A stretch of 64,000 nt of DNA from Ancylobacter sp. SL191 (lineage in GTDB: Bacteria > Pseudomonadota > Alphaproteobacteria > Rhizobiales > Xanthobacteraceae): contig NZ_CP113056.1 of the NCBI RefSeq assembly GCF_026625645.1, positions 3,633,001 through 3,697,000 of the forward strand. Direction: 5' to 3'. Shown piece by piece: positions 43,915 to 51,909 of the stretch; positions within the stretch are counted from its first letter, which is position 1, and the number at the start of each line of letters is the position of its first letter. Under the pieces are notes generated by a model that did not search any database, was not told the origin of the DNA, and saw only the letters and a program-made list of their open reading frames with translations. A program made the position numbers and the translations under genes.

Positions 43915-44837
43915 TACGGCCGCTTGCCACGCTCACGCTCGGTCTCGCTCTGCTTGGCATGCTCGGTGCGCCGGCGCGGGCCTGCGAGGGGCGCCGCATC
44001 GAATCCGCGGACATCCTGCATGCACCGGTCTGCGTCCCCACCGATCCCCGGCGCATCGTGGTCCTCGACCCGACCTTCAGCCTGGGCATGGGGCTGGAAC
44101 TGGAGCTGCCGCTGCTGGGAGCGCCGCTGGCAGTGATGAGCGACCATGCCCTGCGCGAGAAGGCGCTGGCACGCGGCGTCACGGATCTCGGCAGCTTCAT
44201 GGAGCCGAGCATCGAGCGCATCGTTGCCTTGCAGCCCGATCTCATCCTCGGGACCGCGCTGGCCGACCGCGCCTATCCCCTGCTGTCACAGCTCGCCCCG
44301 ACCGTGCTGATCGACGCGGATAACTGGCAGGACTATCTGCGGCTTGTCGCTGAGGTCGCCGGGCGGCGGGAGCGGGGCGAGCAATTGCTTGAAGGCTACA
44401 GGACGCGCGTCGCCCACCTGAAATCCCGCGTGCCGGACCGCAGCGTCTCCGTGGTGCGCATCACCCCATGGGATTTTCAGGTCTATCTCGACGGCCCCAA
44501 GGCCTATGGCCCCTTCGCGGTGCTGCGGGATGTCGGCGTGCGGCGTTCGGCCTATGAGACGACAGGGGGGGATGAAACCCTCAAGCGCCCGGACTGGGAA
44601 GCTCTTGCCGGGCTCAATGGCGAAACCCTGCTCTACATCGTCGGCGGCGTGAACAACTCGGCCACCAGCGGCCGGCACGAGGAGGTGCTCGCCAACCCGC
44701 TCTGGCAGATGCTGCCCGCCGTGAAGGCGGGGCGCGTGCATCGTCTCGATCCGGCCGTCTGGATGGAATTCAGCGGCGTCGGCTCGGCGCATCGCGTGCT
44801 GGATGATGTCGAGCGCCTCATCATCGCCCAGCCATGA
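43911..44837 (+). CDS. FecB/FhuD-like ferric siderophore-binding protein
   Basis: A 308-residue periplasmic (type 3, helical-backbone) binding protein. The ATG at 43911 overlaps the FhuF-like stop (ATGA); a much longer upstream frame in the same register is a shadow of the reductase gene. Signal peptide MIRPLATLTLGLALLGMLG ends about ARACE. Conserved stretches are RRIVVLDPTFSLG, SIERIVALQPDLILGT and LANPLWQMLPAVKAGRVHRL. It should deliver the iron chelate to the two FecCD permeases that follow. Confidence 0.88.
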   Translation: MIRPLATLTLGLALLGMLGAPARACEGRRIESADILHAPVCVPTDPRRIVVLDPTFSLGMGLELELPLLGAPLAVMSDHALREKALARGVTDLGSFMEPSIERIVALQPDLILGTALADRAYPLLSQLAPTVLIDADNWQDYLRLVAEVAGRRERGEQLLEGYRTRVAHLKSRVPDRSVSVVRITPWDFQVYLDGPKAYGPFAVLRDVGVRRSAYETTGGDETLKRPDWEALAGLNGETLLYIVGGVNNSATSGRHEEVLANPLWQMLPAVKAGRVHRLDPAVWMEFSGVGSAHRVLDDVERLIIAQP

Positions 44838-45871
44838 GGACGCCTGACGACACGGCCTCCCTCCGGCAAGACAGTCGGAGCCGAAGCCTGCGCGGCCTCG
44901 GCCTGGCTCTCGCTGTCGCGGCGCTGCCGGTCCTCGCGCTGTGGGCGCTGAATACGGGCAACGCGGCCATACCGCTCGATAGGCTGGTGGCTGCCGTGAT
45001 CGGGTTCGACGCGTCGCGCGAGCACCTCATCCTGTGGGAGGTGCGCTTGCCGCGCGTGCTGGCCGGGCTGCTGGTCGGCGCCCAGCTCGCGGTTGCCGGG
45101 GCCATCATGCAGGCGGTGACCGCCAACCCGCTGGCGTCCCCCGGCCTGCTCGGCATCAATGCCGGCGCCGCCTTCGCCGTGGTGCTGGCCATCGCGCTGG
45201 CGGGCATGGACGGCGCCGGCACGCTCATGTGGTTCGCCTTTCTTGGCGCCGGCATGGCGGCCGTCACGGTGTACGCTCTGGGATCGGCCGGACGGGGCGG
45301 GGCAACCCCGCTCAAGCTCGCCCTGGCCGGTGCGGTGCTGACCGCATTCCTCGCCTCGCTGACGACCGTGATCCTGCTGCGTGACCAGACCACGCTGGAC
45401 AATGTCCGCCTCTGGTCCATCGGCAGCCTGAGCGGCCGCCCGATGAGTGCTGTGCTCGCCATTGGTCCCTGGGGCCTCGCCGGGCTTGTGGGCGCGATGC
45501 TGGCGCGCGGGCCGATCATGACGCTGAGCCTCGGCAGCGACCTGTCGCGGGCGCTCGGCCAGAGCCTCGGCCTGTGGCGGGCGATCAGCGCCGCCCTCGT
45601 CGTCCTGCTCGCCGGCGCCGCCGTGGCGCTGGCCGGCCCGGTCGGCTTCGTCGGCCTCGTCGTGCCGCATATGGCGCGACTGCTGGTCGGGCCCGACTAT
45701 CGCTGGATCATCGCCTACAGCGCCCCGCTCGGTGCCGGACTGGTTCTGCTCGCCGACACATGGCTGCGCTGGCTATCGGGCGTCGACATACCGGTGGGCG
45801 TCATGCTGGCACTGGTGGGCGGCCCAGTCTTCATCGCGCTGGTGCGTCGGCAAGGATGGAGCCTGCGATGA
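44834..45871 (+). CDS. FecCD-family iron siderophore permease (first)
   Basis: A 345-residue inner-membrane permease with about nine or ten membrane segments. Family motifs are LPRVLAGLLVGAQLAVAGAI, ANPLASPGLLGINAGA and GPVGFVGLVVPHMARLLVG, the last being the ATPase contact region. The ATG overlaps the binding-protein stop (ATGA). It pairs with the next permease in a BtuC/FhuB-like channel. Confidence 0.92.
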   Translation: MRTPDDTASLRQDSRSRSLRGLGLALAVAALPVLALWALNTGNAAIPLDRLVAAVIGFDASREHLILWEVRLPRVLAGLLVGAQLAVAGAIMQAVTANPLASPGLLGINAGAAFAVVLAIALAGMDGAGTLMWFAFLGAGMAAVTVYALGSAGRGGATPLKLALAGAVLTAFLASLTTVILLRDQTTLDNVRLWSIGSLSGRPMSAVLAIGPWGLAGLVGAMLARGPIMTLSLGSDLSRALGQSLGLWRAISAALVVLLAGAAVALAGPVGFVGLVVPHMARLLVGPDYRWIIAYSAPLGAGLVLLADTWLRWLSGVDIPVGVMLALVGGPVFIALVRRQGWSLR

Positions 45872-46815
45872 TCGCCGTGGCGCTGCCGGCTCTCCTCATC
45901 CTGCCCCTCGCCCTGCTCGCCCTCGCCTGGGGCGATGCCGGTGTGGCGCCGGGCGATATCGCGGCGTGGCTGTCGGGCGATCCGGTGGCTGCGGTGCTGG
46001 TCGGCTCGCTGCGCGCCCCCCGCCTCGCCGCGGCGCTGCTCGTCGGCGCCTGCCTCGGGGTGGCCGGTGCGATCACCCAGGCGGTCATGCGCAACCCGCT
46101 CGCCGAGCCGGGCCTGCTGGGCATCAATGGCGGTGCCGGACTTGCTGTCATCGTCCTGATCGTCCACCTCACTGCACCGACTGGCCAGTGGCTTCCGGTC
46201 GCCGGTTTCGCCGGCGCGGCGCTGGCGGCGGGCGCGATCTACGCACTGTCCTGGCGGGGAGGCACGTCCTCGATCCGGCTCATCCTGATCGGCATCGGCG
46301 TGTCCGCCCTGACCGGGGCGGGCATCGCTTTCATCACCGCCTTCGGCGACGTCAGCAAGGTCCAGCGGGCCATGAGCTGGATGGCGGGAAGTCTCTATGG
46401 TTCTGATTGGAAAAGGGTTTTCCTTCTCCTCGGATGGGCCTTGCCCGCGCTGGCGGCAAGCTGGCTGCTCGCGCGCGACCTCACATTGATGGCCTTTGAC
46501 GACGACACGCTCCAGGGATTGGGCATGCGCCTCCAGCTGATGCGGGGGACGTTGATCCTGTTATGCACGATCCTCGCCGGCGCCGCCGTCGCGACAGCCG
46601 GCCCCATCGCCTTCATCGGCCTGATCGCCCCGCATCTCGCCCGCCTGTCCGCGAGAACGCGCTATCTCATTCCGATCACTGCGCTTTATGGTGCCATATT
46701 ACTCCTGACGGCGGACATCTTGGCGCGGGCCTTGATGCTGCCGGCCGGCCTCCTGACGCCGCTGATCGGCATCCCTTTTGTCGGATTTCTCCTGCGGAAA
46801 CAAAGCCATGAGTGA
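45868..46815 (+). CDS. FecCD-family iron siderophore permease (second)
   Basis: A 315-residue permease paralogous to the previous gene. APRLAAALLVGACLGVAGAI, RNPLAEPGLLGINGGAG and GPIAFIGLIAPHLARL are its family motifs. The start ATG at 45868 overlaps the upstream stop by ATGA, so the longer upstream frame is rejected. It overlaps the ATPase gene by 8 bases. Two different permease subunits is the FecC/FecD arrangement, unlike FhuB, where both halves are fused. Confidence 0.92.
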   Translation: MIAVALPALLILPLALLALAWGDAGVAPGDIAAWLSGDPVAAVLVGSLRAPRLAAALLVGACLGVAGAITQAVMRNPLAEPGLLGINGGAGLAVIVLIVHLTAPTGQWLPVAGFAGAALAAGAIYALSWRGGTSSIRLILIGIGVSALTGAGIAFITAFGDVSKVQRAMSWMAGSLYGSDWKRVFLLLGWALPALAASWLLARDLTLMAFDDDTLQGLGMRLQLMRGTLILLCTILAGAAVATAGPIAFIGLIAPHLARLSARTRYLIPITALYGAILLLTADILARALMLPAGLLTPLIGIPFVGFLLRKQSHE

Positions 46816-47602
46816 AGTGGCCGGGCCCGCCCGACTCCGGGCGCAAAGGATCAGCGTCGGGTATCGCGGCCGCGATGTGCTGCATGATCTGACGTTGGAG
46901 GTGCCTTCATACCGCTTCACCGCTCTCCTCGGCCCGAATGGCAGCGGCAAGTCCACCCTGCTCCGCGCCCTCGCCGGCCTCACGCCCTTGCGCACCGGCG
47001 AAGTAACGCTCGACGGACACACCCTCCACACCCTCTCCCGCCGACACCTCGCGCAGAAGCTAAGCCTGCTTCCGCAGACGCCCCGTGCTCCCGACGACAT
47101 TTCGGTCGCCGATCTCGTTGCCCAAGGCCGCTACCCGCACCGCCGCCTGTTTACATCCTGGAGTTCGCGAGACCAGCTTATCTGTAATGATGCCATGCGG
47201 TTGACCGATATTGATGATCTCGCGGCGAGGCCGCTCGGCGCTCTCTCAGGCGGACAACGCCAGCGCGCCTGGATCGCGATGACGCTGGCCCAGTCTGCCG
47301 ACATCCTGCTGCTCGACGAGCCCACGACCTATCTGGACATCGCCCACCAGCTCGACATCCTCGATCTGCTGCGCCGGCTCGTGCGTGAGCAGGGGAAAAC
47401 GATCGTGGCGGTTCTTCATGACATCAACCACGCGGCCCGCTTTGCCGATCATATCTGTTTGGTGAAGGATGGCAGGATCCTCGCAAGCGGCTCTACCCGC
47501 GAGATTATCCAGCCTGACCATCTCAAGAAGGCGTTCGCGATCGACGCGGTCATTCTCCACGACCCACACGACGGCATGCCGGTCTGCGTCGCCAGAAAAT
47601 GA
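46808..47602 (+). CDS. FecE/FhuC-like iron siderophore ABC ATPase
   Basis: A 264-residue ATPase with Walker A GPNGSGKSTLLR (about residues 38-49), Q-loop SLLPQTPRAP, signature LSGGQRQRAWIAMTLAQ, Walker B ILLLDEPTTYLD and switch VLHDINHAARF. It begins 8 bases inside the second permease gene. It is the last gene of the nine-kilobase sigma/FecR/receptor/reductase/importer operon. A 20-base palindrome lies 83 bases past its stop. Confidence 0.93.
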   Translation: MSEVAGPARLRAQRISVGYRGRDVLHDLTLEVPSYRFTALLGPNGSGKSTLLRALAGLTPLRTGEVTLDGHTLHTLSRRHLAQKLSLLPQTPRAPDDISVADLVAQGRYPHRRLFTSWSSRDQLICNDAMRLTDIDDLAARPLGALSGGQRQRAWIAMTLAQSADILLLDEPTTYLDIAHQLDILDLLRRLVREQGKTIVAVLHDINHAARFADHICLVKDGRILASGSTREIIQPDHLKKAFAIDAVILHDPHDGMPVCVARK

Positions 47603-47684
47603 TGTGGACGCGCGCGTTGAGGACGAGTCCCCCGCCGCGCCCTGCGACGCTCCATGCCAATTTACGGGATGGCCAGGCCAGAGT

Positions 47685-47704
47685 GTATGGTTCGCGAGCC
47701 ATAC
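47685..47704. terminator. Near-perfect 20-base palindrome after the iron operon
   Basis: GTATGGTTCGCGAGCCATAC folds on itself with only a G-T wobble pair at positions 7 and 14. It lies 83 bases after the ATPase stop and 124 before the EamA start. It may be a Rho-independent-like terminator (no strong T run) or an operator for the EamA gene. Confidence 0.4.
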
Positions 47705-47827
47705 CTGTTGCTGCGGCAGCCATAATCTGACGCCCAAGCGTGGATAAGATGTTGCAGGCCACTGGGCTTTAAAGCTGATGAGGCTGGACACCGTGACGGT
47801 GCGGACATGTCCACTGGAGAATCGGCC

Positions 47828-48265
47828 GTGAAGAACCTTTTCCTGGCCTGGCCGGTCTGGGCTGTCCTATCGGCGGCCTTCGCAGCGCTGACGGCCATCT
47901 TCGCCAAGATCGGCGTCGAGAATGTCGGCTCGGACTTCGCCACTTTCGTGCGCACAATCGTTATTCTGTGTGCGATCGCGGCCATTCTCGCCGTGACCGG
48001 GCAGTGGCAGTCTCCAGCATCCGTGTCGGGACGAAGTTACCTCTTTCTCGTCCTCTCCGGGCTGGCCACGGGGGCCTCGTGGCTTTGCTACTTCCGGGCA
48101 TTGAAGTTGGGAGATGCCGCACGCGTCGCGCCGATCGACAAGCTCAGCGTGGTCATGGTCGCGGTGTTCGCCGTCCTGTTCCTGGGAGAGCGTCTGACGC
48201 TTCCCAACTGGTGCGGGGTCGCACTCATCGCGGCAGGCGCAATCCTCGTCGCCTACAAGCCCTAG
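47828..48265 (+). CDS. Half-size EamA/DMT-family transporter
   Basis: A 145-residue protein with about five membrane segments and one EamA domain (AFAALTAIFAKIGVENVGSD, then YFRALKLGDAARVAPIDKLS and FLGERLTLPNWCGVALIAAG). Most EamA proteins carry two such domains in about 300 residues; half-size members work as dimers. The GTG at 47828 has GGAGA at good spacing; an ATG at 47807 would add seven residues with no ribosome site. Drug or metabolite export is possible; substrate unknown. Confidence 0.8.
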   Translation: MKNLFLAWPVWAVLSAAFAALTAIFAKIGVENVGSDFATFVRTIVILCAIAAILAVTGQWQSPASVSGRSYLFLVLSGLATGASWLCYFRALKLGDAARVAPIDKLSVVMVAVFAVLFLGERLTLPNWCGVALIAAGAILVAYKP

Positions 48266-48347
48266 CGTCGGCATTGCTTGGCCGGTGCTACTGAGGCCCG
48301 GCGCAATCACGCGTTGGGCATCAATGGCTCTGTGACTTGCGAGGATG

Positions 48348-48605
48348 TGAACGGACCCCGGAGACCTGTCTCAGGACAACGGCACTCTCCGGAAGGTCGT
48401 CACCGTCGCCGCGCTTGCCAATCTAGCCTCTTTCGGCGAAGGCGGCGGCTACCGGCGCGACCATTTGCGCGCCTTGGCTCAGCAGGTGGAGGTCGGCCCG
48501 AAAGAAGTCCGCATCATCGGATCGAAGGGCGACCTGCTCAAAACGCTGACTGCCGTTTCAGGAGGAAAATCAGCGGCGCTGGGCGTGCCCACTCAGGGAC
48601 TGAAA
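48348..48605 (+). pseudogene. Remnant of a recombinase C-terminus beside tRNA-Ser
   Basis: Reading the frame from 48348 gives a protein tail without a start: VVTVAALANLASFGEGGGYR, then LRALAQQVEVGPKEVRIIGSKGDLL split over two stretches, ending GVPTQGLKWR. This resembles the C-terminus of large serine recombinases as I remember them (LRALAQ-V-EV and IMGSK-LL followed by KWR). Two in-frame stops upstream (48333 and 48345) and the lack of a catalytic domain show it is a remnant. It runs straight into the tRNA gene, as expected for an old integration at that site. Confidence 0.45.
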
Positions 48606-48697
48606 TGGCGGAGACGGAGGGATTCGAACCCTCGAGGCCCTTTTGGGGGCCTGCTCATTTAGCAAACGAGTGCCTTCAGCCTCTCGGCCACGTCTCC
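48606..48697 (-). tRNA. tRNA-Ser, anticodon GCT
   Basis: On the minus strand the sequence folds as a serine tRNA: acceptor GGAGACG/CGTCTCC, anticodon stem CTCGT/ATGAG with loop TTGCTAA (anticodon GCT at 48661-48663), a long variable arm (GGCCC/GGGCC) and T-loop TTCGAAT. The 3' CCA is encoded (48606-48608). It reads AGC and AGU codons. Confidence 0.97.
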
Positions 48698-48961
48698 AGC
48701 CGGCGCGTGGCCCTTGACGGGTTCGGCAGCCAGCGGGGCCCTGTCTAGGTTTCCGGCGCCTCGCGGTCAAGGGCTTAGCGGCAAAGGGAACCGTCCGCAG
48801 CCTGCCGTCCACATGCCCGGCGCAAGTTTGCAGGCGCGGGAGATATCGAAAGGCCGCGACCGAAGGATGACACCCCTCCGGCGCCCACGGCCCGCGGGGG
48901 GCGGCGCCGCCCTGTCCGTCAGGCGGAGCGCACCCGCATGAGCGCGCCCTCGCCGCTGCGG

Positions 48962-49672
48962 TCAGCGCGCGCGCTGGTTGAACAGCACCTTCTGCGCGTC
49001 CTTGTCGGTGGCGAGGTCCATCTTGCCGCGATCCTCGGCATTGACCGCCAGCCCGCGCTTCACCGCCGGGCGGGCGAGCACGCGCTCCAGCCAGGCGGCG
49101 AAATGCGGGAACTCCTTGATGTCCTGCCCCTGCCGCTCCCACAGCTTCGCCCAACCCACGCAGGCGATGTCGGCGATGGAATAGTCGCCGGCGAGGAAGG
49201 GGCGGTCGGCGAGGCGCTTGTTCATCACGCCATAGAGCCGGTGGACCTCGTTGGTGTAGCGGTCGATGGCGTAGGGGATCTTTTCCGGCGCGTAGATGCG
49301 GAAATGATGCGCCTGCCCGGCCATCGGCCCGAGGCCAGCCATCTGCCAGAACAGCCACTGCTCGACCTCGACCCGCCCGCGCTCGTCCGACGGGTAGAAC
49401 AGCCCGGTCTTGCGCCCGAGATATTGCAGGATCGCGCCGGATTCGAAGATGGAGATCGGCGCGCCGTCCGGCCCTTCCGGGTCGAGGATGGCGGGAATCT
49501 TGTTGTTGGGCGACAGAGCGAGGAAGTCGGGGCGGAACTGCTCGCCCTTGCCGATGTTCACCGGCAGCACCTCATAGGGCAGCCCGCATTCCTCCAGCAT
49601 GATGGAGATCTTCCACCCGTTGGGGGTCGGCCAGTAATGAAGCTGGATCGGCTGGGTCTGAAGCTGGGCCAT
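48962..49672 (-). CDS. Glutathione S-transferase, YghU/YfcG-like
   Basis: A 236-residue protein with an N-terminal thioredoxin-like domain (LHYWPTPNGWKISIMLEECG, then LSPNNKIPAILD with the cis-Pro of the glutathione site) and an all-helical C-terminal domain (WLFWQMAGLGPMAGQAHHF, FLAGDYSIADIACVGW). The SPNNKIPAI stretch and the TPN start place it in the Nu/Ure2p-like class, which often reduces disulphides or peroxides rather than conjugating xenobiotics. The ATG at 49672 follows AAGG. It is divergent from the small secreted protein gene across a 335-base gap. Confidence 0.88.
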   Translation of the reverse strand: MAQLQTQPIQLHYWPTPNGWKISIMLEECGLPYEVLPVNIGKGEQFRPDFLALSPNNKIPAILDPEGPDGAPISIFESGAILQYLGRKTGLFYPSDERGRVEVEQWLFWQMAGLGPMAGQAHHFRIYAPEKIPYAIDRYTNEVHRLYGVMNKRLADRPFLAGDYSIADIACVGWAKLWERQGQDIKEFPHFAAWLERVLARPAVKRGLAVNAEDRGKMDLATDKDAQKVLFNQRAR

Positions 49673-50007
49673 GGCCTTGCGCCTTTTGGAACGCTCGTGG
49701 ACGTTTCTCGCGCCCGCCCCCTGGCGGCCGTTAACCATGAGAACTAGGACGTGCCGGGCACGCTGGCAAGCGCGCCCGCAAAGCTGTGGCAAAGCCGTGG
49801 CGCCGTTGCCCACAAGCAAGCATGATCGCCGCCGGGCAAGATTTCGCTCAGCATCCAACCGCGCATACATGACCTATGGGAATATCTGTCATGTATTCGT
49901 GATGACGTTCAACATTTCATCGTCTTTGCACCGCACTTATGCCCGGCACTGCGGCTGAAATCTTCCTCGTTCGCAGCATCGCGAACGGGATTTACGAGGG
50001 AAATATC
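49673..50007. other. 335-base divergent intergenic region
   Basis: Lies between the GST gene and the small secreted protein gene and encodes nothing I can support. It is AT-richer toward the right and contains the 9-base inverted repeat at 49865-49896. Ribosome site GAGGG precedes the ATG at 50008. Promoters for both directions presumably sit here. Confidence 0.55.
49865..49896. promoter_or_regulatory. Perfect 9-base inverted repeat, candidate operator
   Basis: ATACATGAC, 14 bases, GTCATGTAT. The right arm contains CTGTCAT (49886-49892), a Pho-box half-site, with a poor second half 11 bases on. It sits centred about 127 bases upstream of the secreted-protein start. Regulatory function is inferred from the symmetry only. 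Confidence 0.5.
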
Positions 50008-50241
50008 ATGACCCATCGTCTCCTCGCCGGGCTTGTCGCCGCCGGCATCGGCCTCGCCTCGGCCTCCGCTTTCGCCGCCACGCCAGCTCCGGCCACCGCG
50101 CCCACCCCCGCCGCGCATCAGAAAGTCGCGAGCGCGTCCAAGACGGACTGCCAGAAGGAGTGGAAGACCGGCGAGAAGGCCGGGAAGCTCGGCGGCCTCG
50201 GCCAGAAGGATTTCCTCGCCAAGTGCCAGAAGGGCGCCTGA
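50008..50241 (+). CDS. Small secreted protein with one two-cysteine module
   Basis: A 77-residue protein. The ATG at 50008 follows GAGGG and opens a signal peptide ending about ASAFAA-T. An Ala/Pro/Thr linker leads to a single module at the C-terminus: Cys-x3-Trp-x16-Phe-x3-Cys (DCQKEW to FLAKCQ). The two cysteines probably form a disulphide in the periplasm. The pattern faintly recalls PsiF repeats, but spacing differs. The next gene carries three copies of the same module, so the pair is a small family. Function unknown. Confidence 0.75.
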   Translation: MTHRLLAGLVAAGIGLASASAFAATPAPATAPTPAAHQKVASASKTDCQKEWKTGEKAGKLGGLGQKDFLAKCQKGA

Positions 50242-50396
50242 GCCGCGCCTCGACCGCAGGCGGGCCGACGCGCGACCCTGGCGCCGGCCCGTCGCGCCGC
50301 CCCGGCGCGCGGTGGTGAATGTCGCACCTGCGACGAATCACGACCTCGCGCGTTAGGAGCAGCGGACCGGTGCGGAGGCCGGCCGCTGGAGGATGG

Positions 50397-51128
50397 ATGC
50401 CGCGCGCGAATCAGATCGCCCTGCCCGGCCTCGCCGCCCTGCTCCTGGGGGCGGCGTTGATTCATGGCGCGCCGCTGCCCGCCCGCGCGCAGGCGACCGC
50501 ACCAGCGAGCCCGAACGCCGCGAGCGCGACGACCTCCTCATCCCCCGCGCCGGTAGCCGCCAAGGCCTGCGCCGATCGCTGGAATGCGCTCAAGGCGGCG
50601 AACCAGACGGGCGCGACCACCTATCGCGACTTCTACCAGTCCTGCATGGCCGGCGCCGCGCAGGCCGGCAGCGCGGGTCCGGCGCCACCTGCGGCCAAGC
50701 CGGCGACGCCCACCGGCCCGGCCGCCACCGCCGCGCGCCCGACCATTCGCCAATGCGCGGACCTCTGGAGCGAGCTGAAGGCGAAGAACCAGACCGGCGA
50801 TCTCACCTATCGCGACTTCGCCCAGCAATGCCTTGCCGGCAGCGGTCCGGCCGAACCGGCCAAGGGCGCGGCAAAGGCAGAGGCGAAGAACGCGCCCACA
50901 GACGCCAAGCCGGACGGCGCGTCCTCTGCCACGAGCAAGGCCGAAACGCCCCCGGCGGTGGTGACGACGCTCGCCCCTCCCCCGCCCGAGGCCCTGCAAA
51001 AGCCGACCGACGAGGCCGACCGCGCCGCGGTGAATCGCTGCAATGGCGAGTGGCAGGCCTACAAGGCCCGGCACAACCTCTCCGGCGCCAAGGCCTGGCA
51101 CGTCTTCATGGCCCGCTGCCTGCCCTGA
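50397..51128 (+). CDS. Secreted protein with three two-cysteine modules
   Basis: A 243-residue protein. The ATG at 50397 has GGAGG before it; the signal peptide ends about PARAQ. Three modules follow, separated by Ala/Pro-rich linkers: ACADRWNALK to FYQSCM, QCADLWSELK to FAQQCL, and RCNGEWQAYK to FMARCL. The first two have the spacing Cys-x3-Trp-x16-Phe-x3-Cys, the third has one more residue. The single-module protein encoded just upstream has the same pattern. Probably periplasmic, disulphide-bonded and repetitive, perhaps a binding or scaffold protein. No family name is recognised. Confidence 0.75.
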   Translation: MPRANQIALPGLAALLLGAALIHGAPLPARAQATAPASPNAASATTSSSPAPVAAKACADRWNALKAANQTGATTYRDFYQSCMAGAAQAGSAGPAPPAAKPATPTGPAATAARPTIRQCADLWSELKAKNQTGDLTYRDFAQQCLAGSGPAEPAKGAAKAEAKNAPTDAKPDGASSATSKAETPPAVVTTLAPPPPEALQKPTDEADRAAVNRCNGEWQAYKARHNLSGAKAWHVFMARCLP

Positions 51129-51137
51129 GCGGCGCCG

Positions 51138-51665
51138 TCAGCCGGCGGAAAAGTCGATCTTGAAGCCGTCGAGCCGCTTTTCGAATCCGAGCCGCTCATA
51201 GAAGCGGTGCGCGTCGAGCCGCTTCTTGTTGGAGACGAGCTGCAAGGAAGAGGCCCCGCGCCGCTTCGCCTCGGCGATGGCGAATTCCATCATCGCCGCG
51301 CCGACGCCCTGCCCGCGCAGATCCGGATCGACCTGCACCGCCTCGGCAATGGCGAGGCGCGCGCCGTGGCGGGTCAGTGCCCGCATCATCATGAGCTGGA
51401 AGGTGCCGACCACGCGCCCGCCGAGCCGGGCGACATAGAGCGTCGCGCGGGGATCGGCGGCGATGTCGTCAAAGGCGCGCTCATAGTCGGGAAAATCGGC
51501 GGGGTCGGCGCTGTCGCGCACGCCGAACATCGTTTCGCGGGCGAGGATGGAGACGATGGCCGGCAGGTCCGCCCGGGTGGCGGGCCCGACGAGAATGGAG
51601 GCAGTCGCGGGCGCGTCGCTCCCTGTTCCTGTCGCGCGATCAGCCTGCGTCACCTGATCCGTCAT
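51138..51665 (-). CDS. GNAT-family N-acetyltransferase
   Basis: A 175-residue protein with the GNAT fold. VDPDLRGQGVGAAMMEFAI is the acetyl-CoA pyrophosphate loop (R/Q-x-x-G-x-G/A), and FYERLGFEKR is the C-terminal motif B. The ATG at 51665 is preferred; a longer upstream frame lacks a ribosome site. It transfers an acetyl group to an amine, of unknown identity. It is convergent with the three-module secreted-protein gene. Confidence 0.88.
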   Translation of the reverse strand: MTDQVTQADRATGTGSDAPATASILVGPATRADLPAIVSILARETMFGVRDSADPADFPDYERAFDDIAADPRATLYVARLGGRVVGTFQLMMMRALTRHGARLAIAEAVQVDPDLRGQGVGAAMMEFAIAEAKRRGASSLQLVSNKKRLDAHRFYERLGFEKRLDGFKIDFSAG

Positions 51666-51909
51666 TCCTGATTCCCCGCCTTCCAGCCATGCGCGACGTC
51701 CTAGCGCGACGCAGGAACAATGTCGCGGTCGTCGGCTCGGCGCGCCCGCAGATCGCCAACAGGAACGGCCCCGGCGCCAGCCTGAGACATGATGATGTCG
51801 GCCATAGGCTGGCGAATCGGCAGCGGCGATCATGCGCCGCTGCCGCGCGGGGCTCCCTCTACGGGTGGGATCGGCCGGTGCGGTTTGATATCCGGCCTCG
51901 GTGACGCAC

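Noticed and set aside
30239..47602. Siderophore biosynthesis cluster
   Set aside because: No NRPS, polyketide, salicylate synthase, ligase or hydroxylase gene is present; only uptake, regulation and reduction genes.
48278..48748. 156-residue frame containing TEGFEPSRPF
   Set aside because: That string is the well-known false translation of a tRNA-Ser gene; the region is the recombinase remnant and tRNA on the other strand.
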